DNA of 64,000 nucleotides from Ashinkailepas kermadecensis (GCA_034440615.1 JAOTOM010005152.1:657501-721500); one strand, 5' to 3'. Positions 32,580 to 45,545 are shown, counted from the first letter of the stretch. Made by a program: numbers and translations. The notes: generated by a model not told the origin, from the sequence alone.

Positions 32580-32890
32580 CAATGCGTCTCCCTGTTCTTG
32601 CTGACTGACTTTCTCTAGCTGAGTGTTCTTGCACCCCGTCATCGCAGCAATGCGTCTCCCAGACTGACCTTGCACCCCGCTATTGCAGCAATGCGCCTCC
32701 CACACCGTTCTTGCCCCCACCATCGCAACAATGCGTCTCCCAGACTGTCATTACACCCGTCATCGTAGCAATGCGTCTCCCAGACTGTTCTTGCACCCCG
32801 TCATCGCAACAATGCGTCTTACAGACTGCCATTGCACCCCGTCATCGTAGCAATGCGTCTCCCAGGCCGTCCTCGCACCCGCAGTCGCAG
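32580..32890. repeat. ~41-bp minisatellite
   Basis: Seven diverged units share GCAATGCGTCTCCCAGACTG and a TTGCACCCCGTCATCG block. Confidence 0.85.
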
Positions 32891-33221
32891 TGACGTTGTG
32901 ATGTCGGTGAGGCCGGACATGTCGAATGCCAGGAAATCCATCTGGCCGCCCGGATGCGATGGCGTTCATTTTCCATCACTTTTTCTTCGTCCGTGCCACG
33001 AGCGGCCATTTGGACTGGGCGCCGACGACGTGGAGGCTTTTTCAGGGCCTTCGATTGACGCGCTGAGAAGCCATCGATCTCCGTCTCGACGGATCAAGCT
33101 TCGGCGCAATTCGGCCTTGGAGAGGTGTTGTTTGTGGTGCGGAGAGTTGCTGGTTCCGGTTCGGCCGTCTTGTGTATGGTTTGTGTCGGTATGCGGTCTC
33201 GGGTGTCGATTGGTTGCAGTG

Positions 33222-34363
33222 GCGTATGGTGGTGTCGGGCAGTGGCGTATGGCTGTGTCGGGCAGTGGCGTATGGCTGTGTCGGTCAGTGGCGTATGGCG
33301 GTGTCGGTCAGTGGCGTCTTTTTTATTTTTTTTTTTATCTTTCGTCAGTGGTGTATGGCGTGTCGGGCAGTGGCGTATGGCTGTGTCAGCGTGGCTATAG
33401 CTGTGTCGGTCAGTGGCGTATGGCTGTGCCGGTCAGTGGCGTATGGCGGTGTCTGCATGGCGTATGACTTGTCGGCATGGCGTATGGCTTGTCGGTCAGT
33501 GGCGTATGCCGTGTCGGTCATGGCGTATGGCGTGTCGGCATCGTATGGCGTGTCGGGCAGTGGCGTATCTTTCTGGCGTATGGCGTGTCGGTCAGTGGTA
33601 TTTGTCGGTCAGTGGTGTATGGCTGTGTCGGTCAGTGGCGTATGGCTTGTCGTCTGGTGTATGGCTGTGTCGGTCTGCGTATGGCTGTGTCGTCAGTGTG
33701 TATGGCGGTGTCGGACAGTGGCGTATGGCTGTGTCGAGCGGTGGCGTATAGCTGTGTCGGTCAGTGGCGTATGGCTGTGCCGGTCAGTGGCGTATGGCGG
33801 TGTCTGGCAGTGGCGTATGACTGTGTCGGGCAGTGGCGTATGGCTGTGTCGGTCAGTGGCGTATGCCGGTGTCGGTCAGTGGCGTATGGCGGTGTCGGGC
33901 AGTGGCGTATGGCGGTGTCGGGCAGTGGCGTATGGCGGTGTCGGGCAGTGGCGTATGGCGGTGTCGGGCAGTGGCGTATGGCTTTCGGTCTGTGTTGTGG
34001 TGTCGGTCAGTGGTGTATGGCTGTGTCAGTGGCGTATGGCGGTGTCGGGCAGTGGTGTATGGCGGTGTCGGTCAGTGGCGTATGGCTGTGTCGGGCAGTG
34101 GCGTATGGCTGTGTCGGGCAGTGGCGTATGGCTGTGTCGGTCAGTGGTGTATGGCGGTGTCGGTCAGTGGCGTATGGCTGTGTCGGGCAGTGGTGTATGG
34201 CGGTGTCGGGCAGTGGCGTATGGCCGTGTCGGGCAGTGGCGTATGGCGGTGTCGGGCAGTGGCGTATGGCGGTGTCGGGCAGTGGCGTATGGCTGTGTCT
34301 GTGTGTGTGGTCCGGACGGTAATGGGTTGCAGTGGCGTATAGCGGTGTCGGTGTGTGGTGCCG
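33222..34363. repeat. 23-bp satellite array
   Basis: Units of 23 bp (CAGTGGCGTATGGCTGTGTC plus GGT or GGG) repeat for about 1.1 kb. Shortened units cluster at 33450-33700. The first unit (33208-33240) and the last (34318-34363) still carry GGGTTGCAGTGGCG-type sequence of the longer 42-bp unit. Frames of up to 402 codons are artefacts. Confidence 0.93.
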
Positions 34364-34848
34364 CAGTGATAAATTATTAGCGAAATAGGGTGGAATATAC
34401 CACTTAATGAATACTGATTTGACATCCTTCCCAAATAAGTATCAACATCATGCTTCTTGGTGCGTGTTTGAGAAGTCTTCATGCCTTGCTACTAACTGTA
34501 TCCTATTTACAAGTATCATGCTTATGCTCACCATAACGTATCTAAGATCGTTTTACCAACAGCCAATAGCGCAATTTCAGATGAAGGGATTACCTATGAT
34601 GCGCAATATTATACAATGTCATTTATAGCATAGGTGTTTGGATCGTTATCGTTGATATCGGTAACCCCAAATTAGTCATCTTTCAAAACACGCAAAACGG
34701 GAACAGTCATATTGAAGGAATTATCTCAAAACTGTGTTTGCAGGACTTAACAAGATTTTAAATAGCATTACTTCCATGGGAATTTCAACATCCTGTTGTA
34801 CTCGTTTTGACATCTCACACCTAACGAGAAATCAATATTTTAACACTG
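34364..34848 (-). mobile_element. hAT-like MITE inserted in the satellite array
   Basis: The 485-bp element, read on the minus strand, runs from CAGTGTTAAAATATTG to TAATTTATCACTG. It is flanked by a perfect 8-bp duplication TGGTGCCG (34356-34363 and 34849-34856). The flanking bases are satellite sequence on both sides, so it jumped into an existing array. It is the same family as 31058-31514; no transposase is present, so mobilisation would have been in trans. Confidence 0.9.
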
Positions 34849-34856
34849 TGGTGCCG

Positions 34857-37800
34857 GGTGACGATGGGTTGCAGTGGCGTATGGCTGTGTCGGTGTGCGG
34901 TGACGATGTGCTGCAGTGGCGTATGGCTATGTCGGTGTGCGGTGACGATGGGTTGCAGTGCGTATGCTTTTGCGGTGACGATGGGTTGCAGTGGCGTATG
35001 GCTGTGTCGGTGTGCGGTGACGATGGGCTGCAGTGGCGTATGGCTGTGTCGGTGTGCGGTGACGATGGGTTGCAGTGGCGTATGGCTGTGTCGGTGTGCG
35101 GTGACGATGTGCTGCAGTGGCGTATGGCTGTGTCGGTGTGCGGTGACGATGGGTTGCAGTGGCGTATTATTGGCTGTGTCGGTGTGCGGTGACGATGGGC
35201 TGCAGTGGCGTATGGCTGTGTCGGTGTGCGGTGACGATGGGTTGCAGTGGCGTATTTTGGCTGTGTCGGTGTGCGGTGACGATGGGTTGCAGTGGCGTAT
35301 GGCTGTGTCGGTGTGCGGTGACGATGGGTTGCGGTGGCGTATGGCTGTGTCGGTGTGCGGTGACGATGGGTTGCAGTGGCGTATGGCTGTGTCGGTGTGC
35401 GGTGACGATGGGTTGCGGTGGCGTATGGCTGTGTCGGTGTGCGGTGACGATGTGCTGCAGTGGCGTATGGCTGTGTCGGTGTGCGGTGACGATGGGTTGC
35501 AGTGGCGTATGGCTGTGTCGGTGTGCGGTGACGATGGGTTGCAGTGGCGTATGGCTGTGTCGGTGTGCGGTGACGATGGGTTGCAGTGGCGTATGGCTGT
35601 GTCGGTGTGCGGGTGACGATGGGTTGCAGTGGCGTATGTTGTCGGTGTGCGGTGACGATGGGTTGAGTGGCGTATGGCTGTGTCGGTGTGCGGTGACGAT
35701 GGGTTGCAGTGGCGTATGGCTGTGTCGGTGTGCGGTGACGATGGGTTGCAGTGGCGTATGGCTGTGTCGGTGTGCGGTGACGATGGGTTGCAGTGGCGTA
35801 TGGCTGTGTCGGTGTGCGGTGACGATGGGTTGCAGTGGCGTATGGCTGTGTCGGTGTGCGGTGACGATGGGTTGCAGTGGCGTATGGCTGTGTCGGTGTG
35901 CGGTGACGATGTGTTCAGTGCGTATCTTGCAGTGGCGTATGGCTGTTCGGTGTGCGGTGACGATGGGTTGCAGTGGCGTATGGCTGTGTCGGTGTGCGGT
36001 GACGATGGTGCTGCAGTGGCGTATGGCTGTGTCGGTGTGCGGTGACGATGGGTTGCAGTGGCGTATGGCTGTGTCGGTGTGCGGTGACGATGGGTTGCAG
36101 TGGCGTATGGCTGTGTCGGTGTGCGGTGACGATGGGCTGCAGTGGCGTATGGCTGTGTCGGTGTGCGGTGACGATGGGTTGCAGTGGCGTATGGCTGTGT
36201 CGGTGTGCGGTGACGATGGGTTGCAGTGGCGTATGGCTGTGTCGGTGTGCGGTGACGATGGGTTGCAGTGGCGTATGGCTGTGTCGGTGTGCGGTGACGA
36301 TGGGTTGCAGTGGCGTATGGCTGTGTCGGTGTGCGGTGACGATGGGTTGCAGTGGCGTATGGCTGTGTCGGTGTGCGGTGACGATGGGTTGCAGTGGCGT
36401 ATGGCTGTGTCGGTGTGCGGTGACGATGGGTTGCAGTGGCGTATGGCTGTGTCGGTGTGCGGTGACGATGGGTTGCAGTGGCGTATGGCTGTGTCGGTGT
36501 GCGGTGACGATGGGTTGCAGTGGCGTATGGCTGTGTCGGTGTGCGGTGACGATGGGTTGCAGTGGCGTATGGCTGTGTCGGTGTGCGGTGACGATGGGTT
36601 GCAGTGGCGTATGGCTGTGTCGGTGTGCGGTGACGATGGGTTGCAGTGGCGTATGGCTGTGTCGGTGTGCGGTGACGATGGTGTGCTAGTGGCGTATGGC
36701 TGTGTCGGTGTGCGGTGACGATGGGTTGCAGTGGCGTATGGCTGTGTCGGTGTGCGGTGACGATGGGTTGCAGTGGCGTATGGCTGTGTCGGTGTGCGGT
36801 GACGATGGGCTGCAGTGGCGTATGGCTGTGTCGGTGTGCGGTGACGATGTGCTGGCGTATGGCTGTTGTGTGCGGTGACGATGTTGCTGGCGTATGGCTG
36901 TGTCGGTGTGCGGTGACGATGGGTTGCGTGCGTATGGCTTGTCGGTGTGCGGTGACGATGGGTTGCAGTGGCGTATGGCTGTGTCGGTGTGCGGTGACGA
37001 TGTGCTTGCAGTGGCGTATGGCTGTGTCGGTGTGCGGTGACGATGGGCTGCAGTGGCGTATGGCTGTGTCGGTGTGCGGTGACGATGGGTTGCAGTGGCG
37101 TATGGCTGTGTCGGTGTGCGGTGACGATGGGTTGCAGTGGCGTATGGCTGTGTCGGTGTGCGGTGACGATGTGCTGCAGTGGCGTATGGCTGTGTCGGTG
37201 TGCGGTGACGATGGGTTGCAGTGGCGTATGGCTGTGTCGGTGTGCGGTGACGATGGGTTGCAGTGGCGTATGGCTGTGTCGGTGTGCGGTGACGATGGGC
37301 TGCAGTGGCGTATGGCTGTGTCGGTGTGCGGTGACGATGGGTTGCAGTGGCGTATGGCTGTGTCGGTGTGCGGTGACGATGTGCTGCAGTGGCGTATGGC
37401 TGTGTCGGTGTGCGGTGACGATGTGCTGCAGTGGCGTATGGCTGTGTCGGTGTGCGGTGACGATGGGTTGCAGTGGCGTATGGCTGTGTCGGTGTGCGGT
37501 GACGATGGGCTGCAGTGGCGTATGGCTGTGTCGGTGTGCGGTGACGATGTGCTGCAGTGGCGTATGGCTGTGTCGGTGTGCGGTGACATGATGGGTTGCA
37601 GTGGCGTATGGCTGTGTCGGTGTGCGGTGACGATGGGTTGCAGTGGCGTATGGCTGTGTCGGTGTGCGGTGACGATGGGTTGCAGTGGCGTATGGCTGTG
37701 TCGGTGTGCGGTGACGATGGGTTGCAGTGGCGTATGGCTGTGTCGGTGTGCGGTGACGATGTGCTGCAGTGGCGTATGGCTGTGTCGGTGTGCGGTGACG

Positions 37801-38325
37801 ATGGGTTGCAGTGGCGTATGGCTGTGTCGGTGTGCGGTGACGATGTGCTGCAGTGGCGTATGGCTGTGTCGGTGTGCGGTGACGATGTGCTGCAGTGGCG
37901 TATGGCTGTGTCGGTGTGCGGTGACGATGGGCTGCAGTGGCGTATGGCTGTGTCGGTGTGCGGTGACGATGTGCTGCAGTGGCGTATGGCTGTGTCGGTG
38001 TGCGGTGACGATGGGTTGCAGTGGCGTATGGCTGTGTCGGTGTGCGGTGACGATGTGTTGCAGTGGCGTATGGCTGTGTCGGTGTGCGGTGACGATGTGC
38101 TGCAGTGGCGTATGGCTGTGTCGGTGTGCGGTGACGATGGGTTGCAGTGGCGTATGGCTGTGTCGGTGTGCGGTGACGATGGGTTGCAGTGGCGTATGGC
38201 TGTGTCGGTGTGCGGTGACGATGGGTTGCAGTGGCGTATGGCTGTGTCGGTGTGCGGTGACGATGGGTTGCAGTGGCGTATGGCTGTGTCGGTGTGCGGT
38301 GACGATGGGTTGCAGTGGCGTGGCT
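34857..38325. repeat. 42-bp satellite array
   Basis: About 3.47 kb, roughly 82 units by length. The unit is a 23-bp part as in the neighbouring array (CAGTGGCGTATGGCTGTGTC...) plus 19 bp (GTGCGGTGACGATGGGTTG). A GGGTTG/GTGCTG/GGGCTG variant position alternates along the array. Broken units cluster near 34960, 35610-35665, 35910-35950, 36000-36015 and 36840-36960. As 42 is divisible by three, frames stay open for up to 922 codons on the minus strand and 589 on the plus strand. These are not genes. Confidence 0.97.
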
Positions 38326-39435
38326 CAGCCGCTCCCACCGGCTGATAATTATGGCGCCGCAATGTGTGGCGCGAAAGGCTTTTCATCTCCTGTTCTCCGT
38401 CCGGCTGCAGCGGCGACCGCCGTCGCAAAGTCTTGGTCGTGGGCGATAGCTGAGTTCGCTATTGAGCGCCTGGGTGGAAAGTGAGGCGAATGGAGCATTC
38501 TCTGCCGTGACAATGGAGGAATAATGTAGTTATGGCGAGGGGCCGCCGACGAGACTAAGTTGATGTTCGTTATGTTCAGCACTGCATTTGTATAGCGAGG
38601 GTTCCTGCAAGGGTGTAATTGTCACCAAAGTGCTGGTGGGTGCGCATTGTATGTTTGGTCATAACATAGAACTTGATGAAGTGGGAGGGGGGGGGACAAA
38701 ACTGGCGAACAATACTCTTGGACAGGGCGGAAGGGGCCGATATGGGGATGGGAGCTACGTTTGTCAGTTTCCATTAACATACTTTGTGGGTACACAAGGT
38801 TGGTTTGTGGGTGCAGTGCTCCCACACAAAGATATATATCTACGCCGCTGATCTTCCGTCTCGTTTGTATTTTTCATGACGTTTGATGTGCTTCAGTTAA
38901 ATCCTTATCAGAGAAGTTGTGCATGCAAATCGGAAATATATTATTAGTTGTGTTTTAGCTGGCTGCCGCAGACGGTGCTCGTGCTTGTGCTCGTGCCAGT
39001 GAGAAAATTAACCACAGTGGGCCTGGTATTACGGATGGCAGCACAGTCAAAGGTCACGTGAGGTGTGCTCTCGGCATTGGATGAGAAATCCGGAGCGCGG
39101 AGTGCGATCTGTCCTGGCATTATGAGCGGTCTTGAAGAGTCTTGAATCTAACTCAGTTGGTGGGGGATTCGACTCATGATCAAGCTCCCATGGCTCCGAT
39201 ACTGACCGCGCCCTTTCCAGCTGATCACAGCCGTAAATGAAGCTGGAATCCACACATTTGTCAACCGCTGGCATTCGCCCTCCAGCGCTATGATCACTTC
39301 GTCCAAAATGATCTTAACTCGTCTCTTAATTCACGGCTGCATTACAATTCCGCCAATCGCCCTATTCGTCTTAAAGCCATGAAGTGTTCAGACTTAATAG
39401 GGGTCACACGGACCCATCCGGGATGGACACCTGTG
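38326..39435. other. Unassigned region
   Basis: No gene recognised. Frames of up to 87 codons have no family resemblance. Confidence 0.35.
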
Positions 39436-39439
39436 GCAT

Positions 39440-40085
39440 TCCTACCAGGGACGTGCTCTCCACCAGCAACACCGGACCACACGGCGCCTTCCTACCAGGG
39501 ACGTGCTTTTCTCCAGCTACACTGGACCACACGGCGCCTTTCTACCAGGGAGGTGCTCTCCACCAGCAACACCGGACCACACGGCGCCTTCCTACCAGGG
39601 ACGTGCTCTCCACCAGCAACACCGGACCACACGGCGCCTTCCTACCAGGGACGTGCTCTCCACCAGCAACACCGGACCACACGGCGCCTTCCTACCAGGG
39701 ACGTGCTTTCCACCAGCAACACCGGACCACACGGCGCCTTCCTACCAGGGACGTGCTCTCCACCAGCAACACCGGACCACACGGCGCCTTCCTACCAGGG
39801 ACGTGCTCTCCACCAGCAACACCGGACCACACGGCGCCTTCCTACCAGGGACGTGCTCTCCACCAGCAACACCGGACCACACGGCGCCTTCCTACCAGGG
39901 ACGTGCTTTTCTCCAGCTACACTGGACCACACGGCGCCTTCCTACCAGGGACGTGCTCTCCACCAGCAACACCGGACCACACGGCGCCTTCCTACCAGGG
40001 ACGTGCTTTTCTCCAGCTACACTGGACCACACGGCGCCTTCCTACCAGGGACGTGCTCTCCACCGGCTACACCGGACCACACAGC
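39440..40085. repeat. 50-bp minisatellite
   Basis: About 13 units of exactly 50 bp, starting CCTACCAGGGACGTGCTCTC. Two subtypes occur: CACCAGCAACACCGGACC and TTTTCTCCAGCTACACTGG, the latter in the 2nd, 10th and 12th positions. The long frames on the plus strand are artefacts. Confidence 0.96.
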
Positions 40086-40474
40086 ACGTGCGCGCGTACG
40101 CGCTCGATGCGTGCCGTGTTCGGCTATGTTGGATGATGACTACACACACTGCACAGTCGACATCACCAACACGGTGGCAGGCTGACCGAACACAGCACAC
40201 ACACTGTGAACGATGGGGGGGGCGGGACCGCCACCTCGCCGCCCGTCGGTCCTGCAGCCGTCTGCAGTGCAGTGCGCCCCCGCCTCCAGTCCCGCCCCTT
40301 CCAGCCACTCACGCACCCACCGCCGGCCCTGCCCAGTCAATAGAGACACGACAGTGGGGCGACGGTGCGGCCGCCGATATTGGCCAAATAACAATGACAG
40401 CCGGACCTCGGCCGCGTCGGCTGACTCGCGGCACGGCCGTGGTGGACCTTGAACGTGCGGCACGCGCCGGCTGA

Positions 40475-40770
40475 CCTCGGAGTGGCCGGGGGCTGGCCTC
40501 GGAGTGGCCGGTGGCTGGCCTCGGAGTGACCGGGGCTGTCCTCGAAGTGACCGGGGGATGGCCTCGGAGTGACCGGGGCTGTCCTCGAAGTGACCGGGGG
40601 ATGGCCTCGGAGTGACCGGGGATGGCCTCGGAGTGACCGGGGGCTGTCCTCAAAGTGGCCGGGGATGGCCTCGGAGTAACCGGGGGCCCGTATGTAGCGG
40701 TGTAAGTGCCGCACGCGCTGGATAACCTCGGAGTGACCGGGGGCTGGTCTCGGAGTGACTGGTGGCAGGT
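40475..40770. repeat. ~24-bp minisatellite
   Basis: Units with CTCGGAGTGACCGGGG plus GATGG or GCTGTC, about 11 copies with length variation. Confidence 0.9.
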
Positions 40771-40779
40771 AGCGGTATA

Positions 40780-42900
40780 CGTCAGGAACTCGTGGCCGCT
40801 CCGTTGATCGTGTTTGAGATGGTGGGATCGGGTGTAGACGCTGCGGTGTGAATTGCTGACCTTGACTCGGGATCAGCGACGAATTGCGGAATCCCCGGCT
40901 GGCTCGACGACCATTGACCGTTCTCGGCTAATTTCCCATTTTCGCCCATGAACAATGTCTCCATTCGTCCATTTTCCACAAAACACACCGTGTTGGAAGC
41001 ATTCGTTAATCTTTAAGCCTTGCTCTTGCTGTGTTTACGCCGTAGGTACGTAGGGGAGTACCTACGGCTGAAAACGATTAACCAATGTTCAGTTGATGTT
41101 CAGCAAATCCGCTAAATCGTACCTGACTGACGGCGTTGTATCGCGTTGTATCGCGTTGTATCGCGTTGTATCGCACTGTTCCGTCAGGTGTGCGATCCGG
41201 GCGGGGCTGACCAGTGAGACCATAGCCGGTTGAAATTATCTGCCACCAGGCTTAGCCGGCTTTATCTGGCTGGCTGACAGCTGCTTTACATTTTTCCTAC
41301 CCACATAAAGTACGCCCATAAAGTACACTTAGCGAATTCCTACTCACCATTTGCTTGTTTTAAGTTGGCAGACATGGAAAATTGAACTATAAGAGATATG
41401 ACATATATTCAGTCACAATAGCATTTCGCTTATTGTGATATTGGTTGAATCAATTCTGCCCAAAACACAAGTCAGAATGGTACTCCCAGGTCATGAAGGG
41501 AAGGAATCGTTTTAGTTCCTTAAGCTAAAATACCTGTGCTAGTTTATAATTAGCTTAACATTGCTAATAAGATCAAATATAATACACCTTGAATGACTAT
41601 TGAATGTCTAAATAATTCCAATTTTGGTATGGCGATCTGAGGAAGTTCGTGAAAACGTGAACAAACAGAAATCGATTATTTGAGGTAGCACTACCATATT
41701 GCCGACTTGTGGCATGACACGGGTGAGATGACTCAGTTTAGCTCCAGACAAATAGACTGCCAGTGGTAGATTAGCCAAGTGCCTTCACATGTTATCATGA
41801 CGTCTTCAAACCCTTCTCTCACTATCATCCAACAGGTAGCTTTAATTGGAATTTTGATTATGTCGAGAATGAATGGATTATGTTTGAGAGTAAATATTTC
41901 AATGAAGTATTGGAAGCCCTTTACTTCTTTACCTGGCCGTGATGAATAGCTCGTACGGATTATAAGAGACACTATTAGCATTCCACAATTCCTTTCCCAT
42001 GTCATTCTACATATTAAGTTTTGCTAATGTACATCGTACTGATGGTAATTAAATTGTACTCTTCCTTACATAATGCAAATTTGAGATGCGCAGCAGCACT
42101 GTTGTCCATGCTATAATTGACTTATTTTATCCTTAGTTTATTAAAAGCTGATGCTACAGCAAATTATCTTCGTGTATGTTTTCGTATAATACGCCGGTTT
42201 CAACCGGTTTAAGCCAGTTAAAATTGACGTGACGTAAAATATGCAGCCGGTTGAAATGCCAACCCCGCGCCCAGGCTGTGAGGATCAATCAATCAATCAA
42301 TGTATTTGCACAGCTTGAACCACTGAAGCCATACAGGGTCACGTTCAGTAGTATAACAATGCACCAGCCCCGCCTCGCCGGCGTGGAGGCCTGCCTTGTC
42401 ATTGCCAACTTGTAAATCACCGCCGTACGAACATAGGTGCAGAGTGAGTGCACATCACACATCACCACGCAGCGTCACACATGACTAAACTGGACAATGC
42501 TGCTGGAGAAGTGCGAAGCTGTGGTGTTTTTTGCCGGCCGCCACAAACTATTCTATTCTGCGTGACGTCACGCCGAATCTTTGCTTGGCGTGTTCGCAGC
42601 CGGCCATTTTGTGTTTGTTTGCAATATCGCTACATTGTCGACAATAACTGCGCAGTCAAGACAAGTTGTACGATTACACCATTGCAAAAGTAGACAGTAA
42701 TTACACAGAAAATAGATTACCGGCACTCCCTCCAGCGTATATTGAGCGAAACATTTCCACTCTCTATTACCTAGTTCCACTCCTGCTTTTGCACTCCAAC
42801 ACCCAGCGCCGTTTTGAGATGCCGCATTCTCTAACGAGTCCACCATGCTCTGCAGTCTGCCCAGCCAGACGGAAAAAGTGTGGCACGTTCGCCGAGATAA
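40780..42900. other. Unassigned AT-rich region
   Basis: No gene recognised. A short GTATCGCGTT decamer array (about 4 copies) lies at 41135-41175. An AATC tetramer run at 42287-42301 follows a stretch with CCGGTTT motifs (42190-42260). Confidence 0.4.
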
Positions 42901-42902
42901 CG

Positions 42903-42950
42903 CGCGCTGAATAACCCAGGCAGTCGATGCTCCCCTGAGGCCAAATGATC
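42903..42950 (+). mobile_element. Tail-only fragment, degenerate
   Basis: GAATAACCCAGGCAGTCGATG then CTCCCCTGAGGCCAAATGATC resembles the tail module. No duplication and no 5' hairpin arm. Confidence 0.5.
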
Positions 42951-43430
42951 AGCCGACCATTGGACGAGATCTGGTCGTTGCCGGGCGGGCGGCCGCTGGT
43001 GTGGCGGTGCGTGCGGTTAGTCGGCGTGCGGTGCGGCCGGCGGCGAGCGGCGCTAACGACGCTCACATTAGGTTCGGGAACTCAGCAAAATAAGAACAGT
43101 TTTGTAAAAGCCGCGGCGAAAAGCTGACTGAGGAAAGTTCAAGAGCGGGTGCACCGGAGCGATCTGGAGGGCGCCTTCAGCTGAAAAATGGAGTGGAGGC
43201 AGTGAGCTGGTGCACTGGGGCGTCCTGCACGGTCACCGCATGTGATTGTGCATGGGGTGCGCACTCCCGGTGCCCACCCCTGGATCCGCCCCTGCGATCT
43301 ACCCGGTGTGAACTTTTCGCCTGCTGGGCGCATTTCGGTGAGGATTTCCTCCCTGGCTTGCACGTCATCGAGCTTGGTGCCGTACTTTCGGGGCGGCTGT
43401 CCAGCAGATATCAATAAATCAATATAAGAG
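42951..43430. other. Unassigned region
   Basis: Moderately GC-rich with no gene recognised. Confidence 0.3.
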
Positions 43431-43444
43431 AGAGAGAGAGAGAG

Positions 43445-43511
<67 letters not shown>
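43429..43511. repeat. (GA)n then (TA)n microsatellites
   Basis: A short GA run followed by about 62 bp of TA. Confidence 0.95.
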
Positions 43512-43513
<2 letters not shown>

Positions 43514-43519
43514 CAACGT

Positions 43520-44640
43520 GCATATTTATGTTCTGGGACGCAGCCAGGCTTTTCTTAAGGGGGCACGACCCAAAAAAAAAGAAAATAGAATAAGACCTAA
43601 CGGCGCCAAAGCGCACGATAATATCTTGTCCGCACGATAACTTTGGCGTGGTGCAAATCTAAAAAGGACGTGTTTAGTGTATTTTGGTAAAAGTTTAAAG
43701 GTGCGAGCCCCCGTCCCCCCCTCCCATTGGCTGCGCCTCTCTTTGTGTTCTCTACATGGGTGAAGCTTGAAGCTTGAAAGTTATTGGTAGGCACAATGCA
43801 TGCAGGCAATGAGCGCTGGTAATTTGGTTGGTCCAACTCATATGTCCAATGTTAACAGAGTCCAATGTCATGGGTCCATGCATAGGGTCCTCATGGTCGG
43901 GCCCAACTTATAGGGTCCAATGTTAAGAGAGCAAGAAATTGGTGGGGCCAAGACAAAGATGGTGAAGATGGTGGGGATCAGGCTCCATCAAGTATAAGAA
44001 GCTGCACCCATGTTCACCAATCTGCATTCTGTTTTTGGCTTCATGCTGGGATGTTGCCTTGCGTGCATAGCAATACATAGATAGTCCCCTTTTCCCCTTT
44101 CTACGGTGTTTATTTCGCTGTACCTACAGGTACGTCAGATTCCTTTTTATTCACAGGGCACAGCGCACCACCATCAAAGCATCTACGGTTGAGACGTGCC
44201 CAGAAATGTCGACGAAAAATATGTTTGCTTGTCACGTAATTTGGCGAAGTTCACATTGATAACTAATGCGCCATTTCTGTCTAATTTCGACAAAGTACGT
44301 GAAAAAGATTATATGCGTCCGGCGTAGATTATATGTGACGTTACAAAGGCTATGCGTCGTCTCGGTCGCCACGAACACCAAAATGCGCCGAATAGTTCAG
44401 GTATGGTCCGTGACGTAGGTGGCATAGCATCTTTGTCGTGCGGGTCGCTGCGAAAACACCCCTAGGTTATTCTTAAAAGAGACCAACCATGGGAACGACA
44501 TTTTGAGGCAAACCATTGCATTTATTGATGATCCGAAGCTGAATTGTTGCTGTCTACTGCTGTGTTTCTGCCAGAATGTTGCTATGTTAGGTAATATTCA
44601 GCACACTACTAGCAAGGGTTCATACTAGATTGCTTTATCA
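43520..44640. other. Unassigned region
   Basis: A decayed GGGTCCAA..TTA repeat lies near 43830-43930. No gene recognised. Confidence 0.35.
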
Positions 44641-44699
44641 GCGTGGCATGCTGCGTCTATCTTCCCAGGAAGCTGTGTGCTGCTCCCTTCGAGGATAAC

Positions 44700-44875
44700 G
44701 TGGCATTCCGCATTGCATTGCCTGCACAATCCCTGCTATTGCTGCTTCACGTGTCCAGATTAGTGGCATGCCGATAATCCCCGATCTTGCTGCTTCACGT
44801 GTCCAGATTAGTGGCATGCCGATAATCCCTGCTATTGCTGCTTCACGTGTCCAGATTAGTGGCATGCCGATATTT
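44700..44875. repeat. 48-bp tandem repeat, 3+ copies
   Basis: Units with GTGGCATGCCGATAATCCC and TTGCTGCTTCACGTGTCC, the first copy partial. Confidence 0.9.
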
Positions 44876-45384
44876 TTGTATTTAGTAGTCCACTGCTGTA
44901 TGTGCTGTTCCGGCAATACAAGTGCGAATTACGCGACGATTATGCAGTCCCTCTTAGTAGTGCTGGGGGTGAGGGCACTCATGTTTACGTGGAACCACGT
45001 CGAAGAAGTATATACAATGTACCAGGTATACGCCTGAAAAGTAAGCAGGTGACTTTACTATTGCTTCATTTCAGAAGAGCCAACGAACTTGACGGTGTTT
45101 GCGTGGCGCAGTTTCACTTTTAATTACGCAGTTAATTTCCTGCGATTTTTAATTAGACTGCCGAGTGAAGGGAACGCTAGCTACTTGTTCTGATGAGGTC
45201 GAAAAAAACATCGTCGCCTTCTCGAAACTTAACGCCCACCTAACCTGACTGGATATGCACAATTACGTTAAGCTGCCCATTGTTGGCGTGTTTCATCATG
45301 TGATGCATCTAAAATCTCACCAGTAGTTTAGGCTTTTGAATGATGTTGCTGGTAGCTGGGATGTTCTGGTGCATTGATCATAGC

Positions 45385-45545
45385 GAAGGTTCAGAAGACC
45401 AGAAGACACGCGTGCTTATCACGTGCATCATAGTGACACGCACATTTATCATGTACATTATTGATAAGGAAAGCGCAGGTGACGTCATGTTTATCGCGTG
45501 CAGTAATCATAAGGAAGGCGCAGGAGACACTCATGTTTATCACTC
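45385..45545. repeat. ~60-bp degenerate tandem repeat
   Basis: Three units share CATGTTTATCACGTGCA-like and AGGAAGGCGCAGGAGAC-like blocks. Confidence 0.65.

Noticed and set aside
34821..37589. 922-codon open frame on the minus strand and 589-codon frame on the plus strand
   Set aside because: Both are translations of the 42-bp satellite, which is divisible by three and stop-free in several frames on both strands.
39379..40474. Long frames through the 50-bp repeat resembling a repetitive structural protein
   Set aside because: Three plus-strand frames are open simultaneously and each crosses the same repeat in a different phase, so none shows codon-level constraint.
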